Assembly: GCA_023525975.1 (NCBI GenBank)
Contig: CM042032.1
Coordinates: 74,918,260 to 74,982,259, forward strand
Length of the DNA stretch: 64,000 nt
Direction of reading: 5' to 3'
From: Smallanthus sonchifolius
Taxonomy: Eukaryota; Streptophyta; Magnoliopsida; Asterales; Asteraceae
Below, in pieces: positions 31,733 to 42,080 of the stretch. Positions within the stretch are counted from its first letter, which is position 1, and the number at the start of each line of letters is the position of its first letter. Made by a program: the position numbers and the translations under genes. The notes beneath the pieces are model-generated. The model did not search any database. It was not told where the DNA came from and saw only the letters and a program-made list of their open reading frames with translations.

Positions 31733-34686
31733 TTGTGTATTATTTCAAACATAGACGGTAGGTGGAATAATGTCTCCTTGAGATCATGTTCAGGGGAGAG
31801 AGGTGCATCTAGTGCTAACCATAAGGGGTATAGGTTACGTTTGACATCTTGGAATGTAGGAAGCCTAACTAGTAAGTTGTTAGAGTTAGTAGACGTGCTT
31901 AGAAAACATAGGATTCAGGTAGCTTGCCTTCAGGAGACTAGGTGGAAGGGTCAAAGGGGGGGTGAGTGTAATGGCTACAAACTGTTGCATTCTGGTTGCG
32001 ATGGAACAAAAAATGGGGTGGGTTTTCTAGTTGCTAAAGAACTGCACGGTAATGTGGTGGAAGTGAAAAGATATAATGATAGGATCATGGTGTTGAGAGT
32101 AGTACTTGGTGAGGAAGTTGTGGCAATTGTTAGCGCTTATGCACCACATGTAGGTCTAGGAGACCAAGAAAGGAGGGATTTTTGGGGTAGTTTAGACGGA
32201 GTAATGAGGTCATTACCTAGACAGGAGAAAATATGCTTAAGAGGTGATTTTAATGGTCACGTTGGTAAGGAGAGTGATGGTTTTCCGATGGTTCATGGAG
32301 GTTTTAGTTATGGTGTGAGAAACGATAATGGTAGGGAGCTTCTTGACTTTGCGTTTGCGCATGATCTTGGTATTATAAACACGTTCTTTATAAAGAGGGA
32401 ATCACATTTGATTACTTTTAGTAGCGGGGGGCGCAACACGCAGATCGACTATTTCCTGATGAGACAAGGGGATCGCAATTGGTGGAAGGATTGCAAGGTA
32501 ATTCCAGGAGAGTCAGTAGCGACCCAACATCGTCTGTTGGTGGCCGATTTTACCTTGAGAAAAAGGGTGGCGGAGAGGAGAAGAAAAAATAAACCAAGGA
32601 TCAGATGGGGGAATTTGAAGGACGAAAACATCAATTTGTTTAAAGATAAAGTCATGGCGATGAACACAAATACTAAGGATGGCGACACAAACCAGATGTG
32701 GGTTGCTATGGCAACCACTGTTACGCAGGCAGCAAAGGAAACCCTCGGAGTCACATTGGGAGCAACAAGAGGACATCAGGAGTCTTGGTGGTGGAATGAG
32801 GAGGTGCGGAGCAAGATAAAGGACAAGCAACAACGCTTTAAAGAGATGTTGCAGTGCAGTAATGGAGAGGAGATAATGACACTACGGGAGAACTATAGAC
32901 AGGCAAAGAGGGAAGCTAAAAAGGCAGTGAGTGAGGCAAAGAATTTTGCCTATGAAACGATGTATAGAAAACTAGACACCAAGGAAGGGGAGCATCATAT
33001 GTTTAAGATTGCCAAAAATAGGGAGCGTAGGAGACAAGATCTTGGGGTCGTGAAGTTTTAACAAGGAAGATGATGGAAGAGTTTTGGTAAAGGGACGAGA
33101 CATCAAGCTGAGATGGCAAAATTATTTCTACACCCTTTTTCAACAGTTGTAGACCAAGTCTAGCCATAACGGAGAATCCCACTACTCAATCCAGTCAACG
33201 AAATAATTGTTATTGTCGAAATATCACACAGGAAGAAGTGAGGAGTGCTCTTAAGAAGATGGGAAGAGCTAAGGCAGTCGGTCCAGACAACATACCCATT
33301 GAAGCGTGGAAGTGTATGGGAGAGGAAGGCGTTCAGTGGTTGACAAGACTGTTCAACAATATCTTCAAAACCGGGAAGATGCCAGATCAGTGGAGGCGTA
33401 GTGTCTTAGTACCCCTATATAAAAACAAAGGAGATGCTCAATGTTGTGCTAACTACAAGGGGATTAAGCTTCTATGTCATACAATGAAATTATGGGAAAG
33501 AGTTATAGATACAAAGATTAGACGACAAACCCAGGTTACAGCAAACCAATTTGGGTTCATGCCAGGCCGGTCCACTACGGAGGCGATACACATTTTAAGA
33601 AGATTAATGGAAAAGTACAGAGAGAAGAAACATGATTTACATATGGTGTTCATCGATCTTGAAAAGGCGTACGATAGTGTGCCTAGAAGATTGATTTGGG
33701 AAAGTCTGGAGGGAAGAGGGATCCCTAGTAAATATATTGAGGCAATTAGGGATATGTATCATGAGACTAAGACATGCGTCCGAGCACCCGTGGGGGATAC
33801 AAACTTTTTTCCGGTGGAAGTGGGAGTTCACCAGGGGTCGGCACTAAGCCCCTTTCTCTTTGCAGTAGTTTTGGATGAGTTGTCAAAGTCGATTCAAGAT
33901 GCAATTCCATGGTGCATGCTTTTTGCTGATGATATCGTGTTGATTGCAGAAAGTAAAGAGACATTGAACAACAGACTAGAGGAATGGAGAACAGTCTTAG
34001 AGCACAAAGGTTTGAAGATAAGCCGATCTAAAACCGAGTACCTTCACTGCAACTTTAGTGGTGCAAACGTCGACGAGGAGACCCAGATTTCTATTGAAGG
34101 TGGGGTTGTCCCTAAGACACTGAAGTTCAAGTATCTAGGATCTGTCATCCAGAGTAACGGGGACATCGACAATGATGTAGTCCATCGGGTGCAGGCTGGT
34201 TGGTGTAAATGGAGAGCGGCCTCAGGTGTTTTGTGCGACAAGAGGTTCCCAATAGGGTTAAAGGGTAAATTTTATAGGGTAGCAGTTCGCCCAGCGATGC
34301 TATATGGAACCGATTGTTGGGCCATCAAGAAGACACAAGCTCGAAAAATGGATGTAGCTGAGATGAGGATGTTGAGGTGGATGTATGGACACACAAGAAA
34401 GGACCGAATAAGAAATGAAGTTGTTCGGAAGAGATTGGGAGTTACATGTATATCAGATAAGATAAGAGAAGGAAGATTGAGATGGTTTGGACATGTCAAG
34501 AGGAGACAGAGCACAGAACCAATGAGAACGGTGGAAACTCTCGTTGTAGAGGGGAAAAGGAGCAGGGGGAGACCGAAATTAACGTGGGATGAGAGGATTA
34601 GGCTTGATTTGCTAGATTTACACCTCTCAGAGGACATGATCAATGATAGGATTTCATGGAGACGTCGTATTAGGGTTTTAGGATGA
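31733..34686 (+). pseudogene. LINE endonuclease-reverse transcriptase ORF, one frameshift
   Basis: The N-terminal half (31733-33061) is an APE-type endonuclease: LTSWNVGSL, CLQETRWKG, VSAYAPHVG, RGDFNGHVG and TQIDYFLMR. The second half (in another frame, conserved from about 33060, to 34686) is an RTE-type reverse transcriptase: AVGPDNIPIEAW, NQFGFMPGRSTTEA, VHQGSALSPFLF and the catalytic FADD in MLFADDIVLIAE, then a C-terminal part with RLRWFGHVKRR. The shift lies at a run of T near 33056-33060; beyond it the frame reads on sensibly. The protein nicks DNA and copies its RNA at the nick (family knowledge). Confidence 0.92.
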
Positions 34687-35049
34687 GTGACCCGTTGTGT
34701 GGGAGAGTAGAGTTGTTTAGCAAAGATTTTGCGTATGTCTTGTTTCTTGTAGGTGTGTTGTGTTTCTTGTGACTAATATACTCTAGTCATACACTGTTAA
34801 TTGTTAGATTACTGTTAGATTTATTTTACTTTATTAATCATTAATTTTATTTATATTTTTATCTTTTTCTTTCCCATGGAGCCGGGGGTCTAAACGGGAG
34901 CAGCCTTTCTATCCCTTGAGATAGGGGTAAGGTTTGCCCTCATCACACCCTCCCCAGACCCTACTAATAACGTTAGCTATGTGTGAGATTATACTGGGTA
35001 CGTTTGGTTTGGTTTGGTTTGGTTTGGTTTGGTTTGGTTTGGTTTGGTT

Positions 35050-35067
35050 AGTGGGAAGAGATCAGTT
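35050..35067. repeat. LINE target-site duplication, right copy
   Basis: Exact repeat of 30923-30940, directly after the (GGTTT)n tail. Confidence 0.9.
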
Positions 35068-35576
35068 GCAATTCTCAGTAATTCATTAGCATTAGTTCTA
35101 AAGACCATAATGGGCTGGTTTGGTTAGTTTGTAACTGCTGTCACAAGTGTGTGATTGCGGTTAGGACGGTTAAAGATGGAGGATACAATAACCATAGGTT
35201 GTTAAGGGTTATCAAAGTGGTTAGGATTCTTTGGACTGAGCCTTTGACTTAAAAATAGATTTTCTTTTGGGCTGGGTTTGTCAATGCCTACAATTTTGTG
35301 TTCTTTGATTATTAAATAATTAATTGTCTGGTGCTGTTGCCTTTAAAAGTAGCTCTAATATAGGAGAAAGATAAAACATAAAATGGGTATGCATGTATAA
35401 TCATTCCATTAGTATTAATTTAGTATTGACAAAGAATGATCTCTAAAGGATGACCTTTGCGTTCTATGTGTGGACGTAACGTGACACTTTGATTACACAT
35501 GTTGCACTGTGACCATCACGAAGATTGTTTCGACTATATTGTTCAGAATTGGAGATATTTGGAAGTTGCAGCTACT

Positions 35577-35695
35577 TCAATCACAGAACATCATTGTTAT
35601 CAATCACAGAACACGAGCCTCAAACATCATTGTTATCAATCACAGAACACCAACCTCAAACATCATTGTTATCAATCACAGAACACAGCCTCAAA
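35577..35695. repeat. Tandem repeat, about 37 bp, three copies
   Basis: Units carry 'CATCATTGTTATCAATCACA' followed by 'GAACAC..CCTCAAA'. They are preceded by a partial unit. The ORFs here in three frames (with repeated SLLSITEH or CYQSQNT) only mirror the repeat. Confidence 0.85.
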
Positions 35696-35724
35696 AGTGT
35701 ACATCAGGCCCCCAGGCTGTATGA

Positions 35725-35930
35725 TTTGGGAAAAAATGGTCGTATGGGCCGTATAATACACTCATGCAGGTCGTATGACTTTCAAAGTAGTCACATAATA
35801 TGGGTCATTTCAATATCAATCACATCATACGGGTCATATTATTTGACGAACACCACCTCATACGGGCCGTATAAAAACATCATACGAGTCATATAACCAT
35901 TTTCGCCATATCATATGGACGGTATGATCT
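35725..35930. repeat. Orphan array of CATACGGGCCGTAT-type near-palindromes
   Basis: About eight sites occur, e.g. near 35738 (CGTATGGGCCGTATAA), 35767, 35826, 35856 (CATACGGGCCGTATAA), 35880 and 35909. The arms ATACGG and CCGTAT are symmetric. It resembles the motif arrays of the LTR elements here but uses a different word. No LTR or ORF could be tied to it. Confidence 0.65.
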
Positions 35931-36889
35931 TTGGTCCATTTCGTGATATTGCGATATTCCTTTAGACGCAACCCTTTTTATTTTCAAAACAATCAGGCAA
36001 CTTTTGTCAAAAAACCTCCACGAACACGTAAATATAAACAACTTGAAACATAAGAAATCGAAAAACACAAGTTATTCTACCAGATTAGATGAAGTCAAGA
36101 ATCAAATTACGTTTAGAGGTCGTGGATTTTGGTTGTAAATGGCGAAACAACAGTTATGGTGATTATACGCGATCTAATAAAATCACGAATAAGATATTAT
36201 CTTTTAGCGGATGGACATAGAGGTGAACAAAAAAACCAGAACCGGAACCGCCTAAGGAACCGGAACTGGTTCTTCCCGAAAACCGGTTCATGGACATGCC
36301 TTCATCGTGTAGGCTTCCTAATCCTAACTCATCTGGAGTTGCTTTTAGCGGCCCAATAATTTCCTTTTCAAGCTCAACAGATATTTTGGCCTAATTTTCT
36401 TTTGGGCCATGTAAACCTGGTTATTTTGGGTTCAGTGATCCAAATAAGTAGGGTCTAAATATTTACCACTTGAAAACCAGATTGTTAAAAGTATGTGTTT
36501 GATAGTTCAACACTTAAACACATGGAGGGGAGAATATAATGAAAACCCTATATAATGAAAACCCTGTTTTACACAGGTAAAAGTTTAAAATGTTGGTAAA
36601 ATAATTTTTTGATTTTTGAGATAACTTGTATATTTAATTTCATCACTTTTGGTATAAAAAAACAAAAAGCGCCGAATGGTTTTTTTTATAAATTTTTTTT
36701 TATTTTTTTTACGTATGTAACATGCTGACGTATGATGTAAAAACGTTGATTTTTTTTTATTTTTCAACATTAAAAAAAAAACTCCTCGGCGTTTTTTTTT
36801 TGTTTTCTTTTTTTCGGGTGATAAAAATACCTATAAAACCTACCCTAAAAAAAGGATACATATGAGTTTAATGGGTTTTCTCACCTAGA
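35931..36889. other. Intergenic, AT-rich
   Basis: Contains a short 'GAACCGGAACCG' rich stretch near 36238-36290 and long A/T runs near 36600-36800. No gene or clear element edges seen. Confidence 0.4.
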
Positions 36890-37442
36890 GTGGGTTTAAT
36901 ATTTATCCTTTTTCCACACATGGATTCCCGACTCCAGGACTATATAGTTCACATGGAATTGGATCTTGGTATTGTTCGTGATGTGACACCATATCTCCAT
37001 TTGGAAAAAGTGATAATCGACAATGATATGGCGCTTAACATTTCTCATATCGGCTGTGGTTTACTTTCTTTATCATATTACACTCTTACACTCAAACAAG
37101 TACTCGTAGTTCCTTGCTTAACCAAAAATATTTTATCAATCACTCAATTAGTTCTTGATCAACTCATTTGATAATTTCTGTTATTTTCTCATATTATGGC
37201 ATGTCACAGGTCAGATCCCCCATCATATACTGCATAAACCACGAAAGCTTTATTCTTTTTGTGCTTCTATATCGGCACTTTTATCTTGGCCATCCGTTTG
37301 CTTATGTCTTTTCCCATGTTTCTTACTTCGCGTTTCTTCCAAATCTTTGAAAACAAATTGCAACGCTTGTATTACTTCCACGTCTACTCGATTACTCTTT
37401 TATCCATCTTTGTCTCGTAGTACTTCGCCTTTACATATCATT
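36890..37442 (+). pseudogene. Copia pol relic (protease to pre-integrase)
   Basis: A 93-aa open stretch contains VIIDNDMALNISHIG and LVVPCLTKNILSITQLVLD, typical of the sequence just after the protease of copia polyproteins. Downstream, in another frame, HFYLGHPF recalls the LGHP of the pre-integrase region. It is heavily decayed and ends where element C inserted. Confidence 0.65.
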
Positions 37443-37447
37443 CATTG
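37443..37447. repeat. Element C target-site duplication, left copy
   Basis: CATTG, repeated at 50922-50926 directly outside the right LTR. Confidence 0.85.
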
Positions 37448-37970
37448 TGTAGGTCCCTCGGGTGTGGCGGATCGTCACATGCAAGTGGGTCTACTAGTCG
37501 GACCGGGTGCGAAATACCCGTGACTAGGTGGAGAGTCTTACAACACAAAGTAAACCGACAAGAGAATCACTTTAAACTTTCATCTATTATAAACACTTGA
37601 TGGTTACAGAGAGAAATACTGAGTATACAAGGTCTGAGTATATGTCTGCGTACTGTCTACTGTCAACCTATCCTATTTATACACGACCTGGTCTCTGCGC
37701 ACTTAGCAAGTGCGCAGGGAAAATTGCTCATGCGTACTTAGCAAGTACGCAAGGTATTCTTGCGTACTTGCTAAGTACGCATGAACTAATTCCTGCGCAC
37801 ATTCAAGTGCGCAAAACACTTAGATATTTCAGCAACAGTCAATATGTAAAAGTAAATACAACTCGATAACTAATACATACAGACTCTTACAAACAAAGAC
37901 AAATACATACATGAAAGTACAAAATTAAGACTCTATCCAGAGTGTTTGTCACAAGGAAAGTGCTTCAACA
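37448..37970 (-). repeat. Element C 3' LTR
   Basis: 523 bp; in plus orientation it begins TGTAGGTCCC and ends GTGCTTCAACA. A minus-strand TATAAATAG lies at about 37674-37682. It carries four dyad sites upstream of the TATA box. The sister copy is at 50398-50921. Confidence 0.92.
37696..37813 (-). repeat. Element C LTR motif array with compensated dyads
   Basis: Four inverted repeats lie at 37696-37716, 37731-37751, 37761-37781 and 37794-37813. Two have arms TGCGTACTT and AAGTACGCA around 3 nt; the first has TGCGCACTT and AAGTGCGCA, i.e. both arms changed together; the fourth is a shorter TGCGCAC/GTGCGCA form. Spacing is 30-35 bp. The array lies upstream (minus strand) of TATAAATAG. Confidence 0.9.
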
Positions 37971-37981
37971 AACTCCCCCTT
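37971..37981 (-). promoter_or_regulatory. Element C polypurine tract
   Basis: The minus strand reads AAGGGGGAGTT directly before the 3' LTR, with the same core as element B. Confidence 0.85.
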
Positions 37982-38023
37982 GACAACAGCTCTGGATCGT
38001 CTTCGGTCTTCAGTCTTCGGTCT

Positions 38024-41000
38024 TCACAGCTCTGCATCTTTAGCTTCCATCTTCTTCTTGTAGTCAAGGCAGAACTTGATCACCTTGTCATATTTAGAAG
38101 CAAGGAATTTCGTCCATTCGTCTGTATGCATGCAATACATGTCTGCTAGTGCCTCCAGATCTTTCACAGAGAAATTGATGAAGCAAACTTCATCAAATAC
38201 TCTGATTAGTTCCCTCGGCACTAAGCATCCACTTTCTGACCGTACTTTTCCTATCACCACAGCCTCGCCGGTTTTTGGATCTACGTACCAGTACCACATG
38301 TCACTGAGGATATCCTGAGATAACTTGCTCAGGGGAATCTTGGTTTCACATAGCACTGGCTTGTATACCAATTTTTTTAAGTATTTCTTAGTCACAGGAT
38401 GTCTAGCTTTCTTATCCTTGACTCTCTTGGGCACTTGAGGCTTGAACACTTCAAACTTCCCAGATCTTGCTTCCCGCTGTAGAACCTACCACAAACCCAT
38501 CGCCACTGCGTGATTTGAGTGACCCAGCAGCTCTCGGTTTGCTAGGTTCACAAGGTCGTATTTAGGTAAGGAGTTGAACACTTCACTGGTTGGTTTCAAG
38601 TATTGAACCCCCCCCCCCCCCCCGATCCTTTGATTGCGAACAACTGCTTATATTCCTCGAACCTTACAGCCAAGATCATCACTGTTGCTCCTTGTTTGTC
38701 TATGATAGAAGTCTTCTGCCAAACAGGAGCTGGACCCTTTGATGAACTAGCAGGCATATCTTTATCTTTTGGTGCCTCTTGATCCACAGGTGTAGGGTCA
38801 ACTGGGGAGGCTTCAGTCGATGCTTCAACGTTACTAGCAGAGTCGACTAAACCTGTGTCAAGCTGAGATTCAAAGGATGGCACTTCAAAGATCTCACCAT
38901 CTTCGAACTCATACTCTCCTTCCCCGTCGCCCTTGGGAACTTCAATAACTACATCCTCATCATCGTCATCCCAATCATCACCAGAGTTGATCTCTCCTTC
39001 TTCAAGATTGTATAGAGCATTGATCTGTGCTTCCTTGGAATAGTCAGGCTCTAAGTATAGGATCTCCTCGTCAGATAGATCCTTTAGAATGTCAGCCGCT
39101 GACTTACCTTTGTCACCACCAGAGGTATCACCACCTTCCTGATGAGTAGACTCCCCCTCAGCCATTGGAATAGCAGAAATAGGCACGATTGCTAAAGCTT
39201 GGTGCTCACTTCCACTAGGACCGACTTCGGGATCCTTGTCTTTGTCATCATCCTTAGTCAAATCAATAGGATGACAAGGCTCATCACCAGTAGGTGTTGA
39301 TGTCTTCTCTTTCTCCTTCTCCTTCTCCCCTTGAGCATCAAGCTTCTTGGTCAGATCAGCAATTAGTTTGACCATCATTTCATGCTCTTTCTGCTGCATA
39401 TCAAATCAAAGCTCAAGAGACGACATGTGTCCCAGAATTAAGTTGTTTGTCTTGGTCAGCAGCTCGTTCTGGGCCATTACATTCTTGAGTCTCTCGTATG
39501 TCCCCGTTCTCTGGCTTTTTAGAATTCTAATTTCGTCCACCAATGAATTAATCTGTGCCTGTTGAGCGTCAGATTCCTCCTTTGACTTCCGAACAGTTTC
39601 CAGCAGACCAACAACTTGGGTTTCTAGAATTTCTATCCTTTCTTCATTAGGATCAGGATGTCTATATGTAGATGCTTCAGCATTGTGAATTGGGGAGGAG
39701 AAGATAGTATCAAAGTCAAACCCCTGAGTGAATTCTCCATAGTTGAAGGGTTGATTTATAGGTTCGGTGGTTGTAGGGATTGTGGATGTGATGATGGTTG
39801 TAGGGGTGATGGAAGGTGTGATGGTGACTGACTCTTTGAGAATTGGAGTAGTCACCGCCACCTGGACAGATGTGACAGGGAGGGTCACTATCACAGGAAC
39901 TTCCTCTGTGCTAGTAGTGACCGCCACATCAGGTTGTACATGTGGCCTTCTCCTCTGTCTCCTGTACAATTGCTGTGAAGGTGGGGTAGAGGCTGAATCA
40001 GTACTTGCAGCCAAAACTTGTACTTGTTGCTAGGCACTAACCTCCACCTCGCTTAGAATAGCATGTTGCTGCCTATCCCCCCTGTTCTTGTTTATACTTT
40101 CACGCCTTTGTCTCTTAATAGCAGCGTCAGAGTCAGAATCTGGGTCATATTCACTGCTGGATGACTGTCGTTTTCTCTTTGAGGACGACTCAGGAAGGGT
40201 CACCTTCGTCGTTCTCCTCGGGTGTGCCTGCGATGGTGCATCATCGGAATCAGAAGAATCAGATTCTGTCTCTTCAGAGTCGGATCCTTCAGCACCATCA
40301 TGACCTGCTTCTTCGTCTCCACTATCCGACGTTTCATCCACACTTTCAACTTCCTCTTGTTGTTGTTGTTGTTCATCCGAATGTGCACTTAGCTCTGGCT
40401 CTGAGTCTTGGCTAAACCATCTCCAGTCAGCCGGTGCCACATACGCTTCGTTTATCAGGTGGCCAAAGAGTGCTGTGTGCTCAGGAGTAGGTTCTACACT
40501 GCCTGGCTTCAAGAATTGTGCAAACACCCTCTTGTCCACCCTCTTAACTTGCAATCTCTCCCCAGTAGCAGGTAGGTTTGGCAACGCATCGTTAATCAGT
40601 AGTTACACAAACCTTGGGTATAATAAGAACCTAAACCTCTCAGCCGTGTTAATCTGATCATTTATGGCTTTGAATATGTATCTTGAGAAGTTGTAGCCTC
40701 TATTGAGAGATAAGCCAACCATGGCTGCAGCAAGATCATGACCCATTGCATCCTTTCCAGCCTTTCTTGAGGAGATGCACATGATCATGACGTGGGCAAA
40801 ATATCTCCATTGATCGAGCACCCACATTTTCTTGTATGAAGCATAATCTCTAACACCGGCGTACCCCATTCTTTACCTCCAACAACCATCCACAAAGTAG
40901 TCAGGATAGACTGTTGGGTCGGTGGAGAGATCTCGGAATTGTAAGACCCTTCTAATTGTGTCTTTAGAAAAGGCGATGTCATGACCCGCCACGGTAGCCC

Positions 41001-41214
41001 TTATAACATTGGGGGTTACCGTACAATCATGCTTCGCGGTCTCCCATAACTGCTCGAGATATGGTCTTGAAACAATCGGGTCTGCAGAAATAGCATAACT
41101 GATTCTTGAACGGTTCAAGAAATCAACTATCTCTTGGTACTGCAGTGCAGCACCCTTCCACTCTGGTTCTGTATGTGCTAGAAGATTGAACTCATTTGTA
41201 AACGCACGAGCCAT
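38024..41214 (-). pseudogene. Element C accessory protein, about 1,063 codons, disrupted
   Basis: The start is ATG at 41214, two bases after a splice-acceptor-like TTTTTGCAG. One frame runs to 38596 with stops at 40875, 40605, 40032 and 39408; it then shifts at a 16-C run (38608-38623) and ends at 38024, with one further TAG near 38486. Domains in order: N-terminal globular region (RSRISYAIS, CTVTPNVIRATVAGHDI, FLLYPRFV), acidic Ser-rich linker, coiled coil (about 39410-39660), acidic stretch with NLEEGEINS, conserved C-terminal domain (FEVFKPQVPKR, WYWYVDPKTGEAVVI). It is colinear with the accessory protein of B. Every stop fits a C-to-T change in a Gln or Arg codon. Function unknown. Confidence 0.85.
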
Positions 41215-41216
41215 AC

Positions 41217-41798
41217 CTGCAAAAACACACAGAAAACATAATAAGAACAACAAGTTTCATTGGAATTGGAAACACATGACTCAGTATAGCAGTTACTCAT
41301 TGAACTGAAATTTCAAATTTAGAAATTTTTCACAAGTGTTGGTCCTGCGTACTTAGCAAGTACGCAGGTATTTGTTCTTGCGTACTTAACAAGTACGCAT
41401 GAATTACTTCTTGCGTACTAGTTAAGTGCGCAAGAAACGCACTTGTACAATTTCAACAGATGAGAACATTGATGTGGATTAGGTCACCACAAGGTCGAAA
41501 TCAGTGATCAAGACCCATGGAACCAATATCAACACCAAACAACTTCTATTCTTGTCACAATTTTGACCTAATAGACGACCCAGACAAACCGTCGGTCAAT
41601 CGAGGGTCAAAATTCAAAATCAAAGGCTATTAAGGACTGATTAAGGGTCAATTACGGATTCTAAACAAGTTTTAATTATCATGTTTTACCAAAACAACCA
41701 AACATTTGACTAAAATCATGAATTAAACCCTAAAATTTTAAAGTCTAAATCGGCCCATAAATTGTGATTTTGTGGATGGAATGTCATTAGATTCTCAC
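41217..41798 (-). other. Element C putative intron before the accessory ORF
   Basis: Minus-strand donor TTG/GTGAGA lies at 41798 and a T-rich acceptor ending TTTTTGCAG at 41217, two bases before the ATG. The 582-nt interval contains three dyad sites. The first exon, from the TATA box at 41949-41956 to 41799, has no ATG. Splicing is inferred. Confidence 0.5.
41346..41432 (-). repeat. Element C motif array inside putative intron
   Basis: Three 21-nt dyads lie at 41346-41366, 41379-41399 and 41412-41432, each starting 33 bp after the previous one. Arms are TGCGTACTT and AAGTACGCA or close variants. Confidence 0.88.
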
Positions 41799-41948
41799 CA
41801 AGAGATTGTAATACGATGATGGAACTAGACACGGGACGAAAAATCGGTTAGGACACTCGAATTTTTGAGTAAAAATGCTGGAGGGAAGTTCAACAGTTTG
41901 AGAGAAATTTGAATAAGATAAAAAAGTCTGAAAATTTTCCAAGTACAG

Positions 41949-41956
41949 TATTTATA
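41949..41956 (-). promoter_or_regulatory. Element C internal TATA box for the accessory ORF
   Basis: The minus strand reads TATAAATA, 18 bp downstream of a motif array at 41974-42060. It is the same layout as in the LTR of C and the internal promoter of B. Confidence 0.65.
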
Positions 41957-41973
41957 CCCAACACAAAAAGGTC

Positions 41974-42080
41974 TGCGTACTTGCTAAGTGCGCAGGACTT
42001 AACTCTTGCGTACTTACTAAGTACGCAGGGCTTACTTCATGCGCACTTGTCAAGTATGCAGAAACCCTTATGTGCGCAAA
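41974..42080 (-). repeat. Element C motif array upstream of internal TATA box
   Basis: Three dyads at 41974-41994, 42007-42027 and 42040-42060, again 33 bp apart, plus a half site near 42072. They lie immediately upstream of the internal TATA box on the minus strand. Confidence 0.88.

Larger units (their letters stand above)
30941..35049 (+). mobile_element. RTE-type LINE, complete length
   Basis: A 4.1-kb element lies between perfect 18-bp target duplications. It has a 5' UTR with two tandem duplications, an endonuclease-RT ORF broken by one frameshift, a 3' UTR with the sequence 'CCCCAGACCCTACTAATAAC' typical of plant RTE tails, and a (GGTTT)n tail at 35005-35048. A long perfect TSD and a single evident frameshift suggest a fairly recent insertion. 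Confidence 0.92.

Noticed and set aside
35499..35896. Three overlapping ORFs with CYQSQNT or SLLSITEH repeats
   Set aside because: Product of the 37-bp tandem repeat; present in several frames at once.
36129..36359. 76-aa ORF with repeated NRLRNRNW
   Set aside because: Low-complexity 'GAACCGGAACCG' sequence; no sign of a gene.
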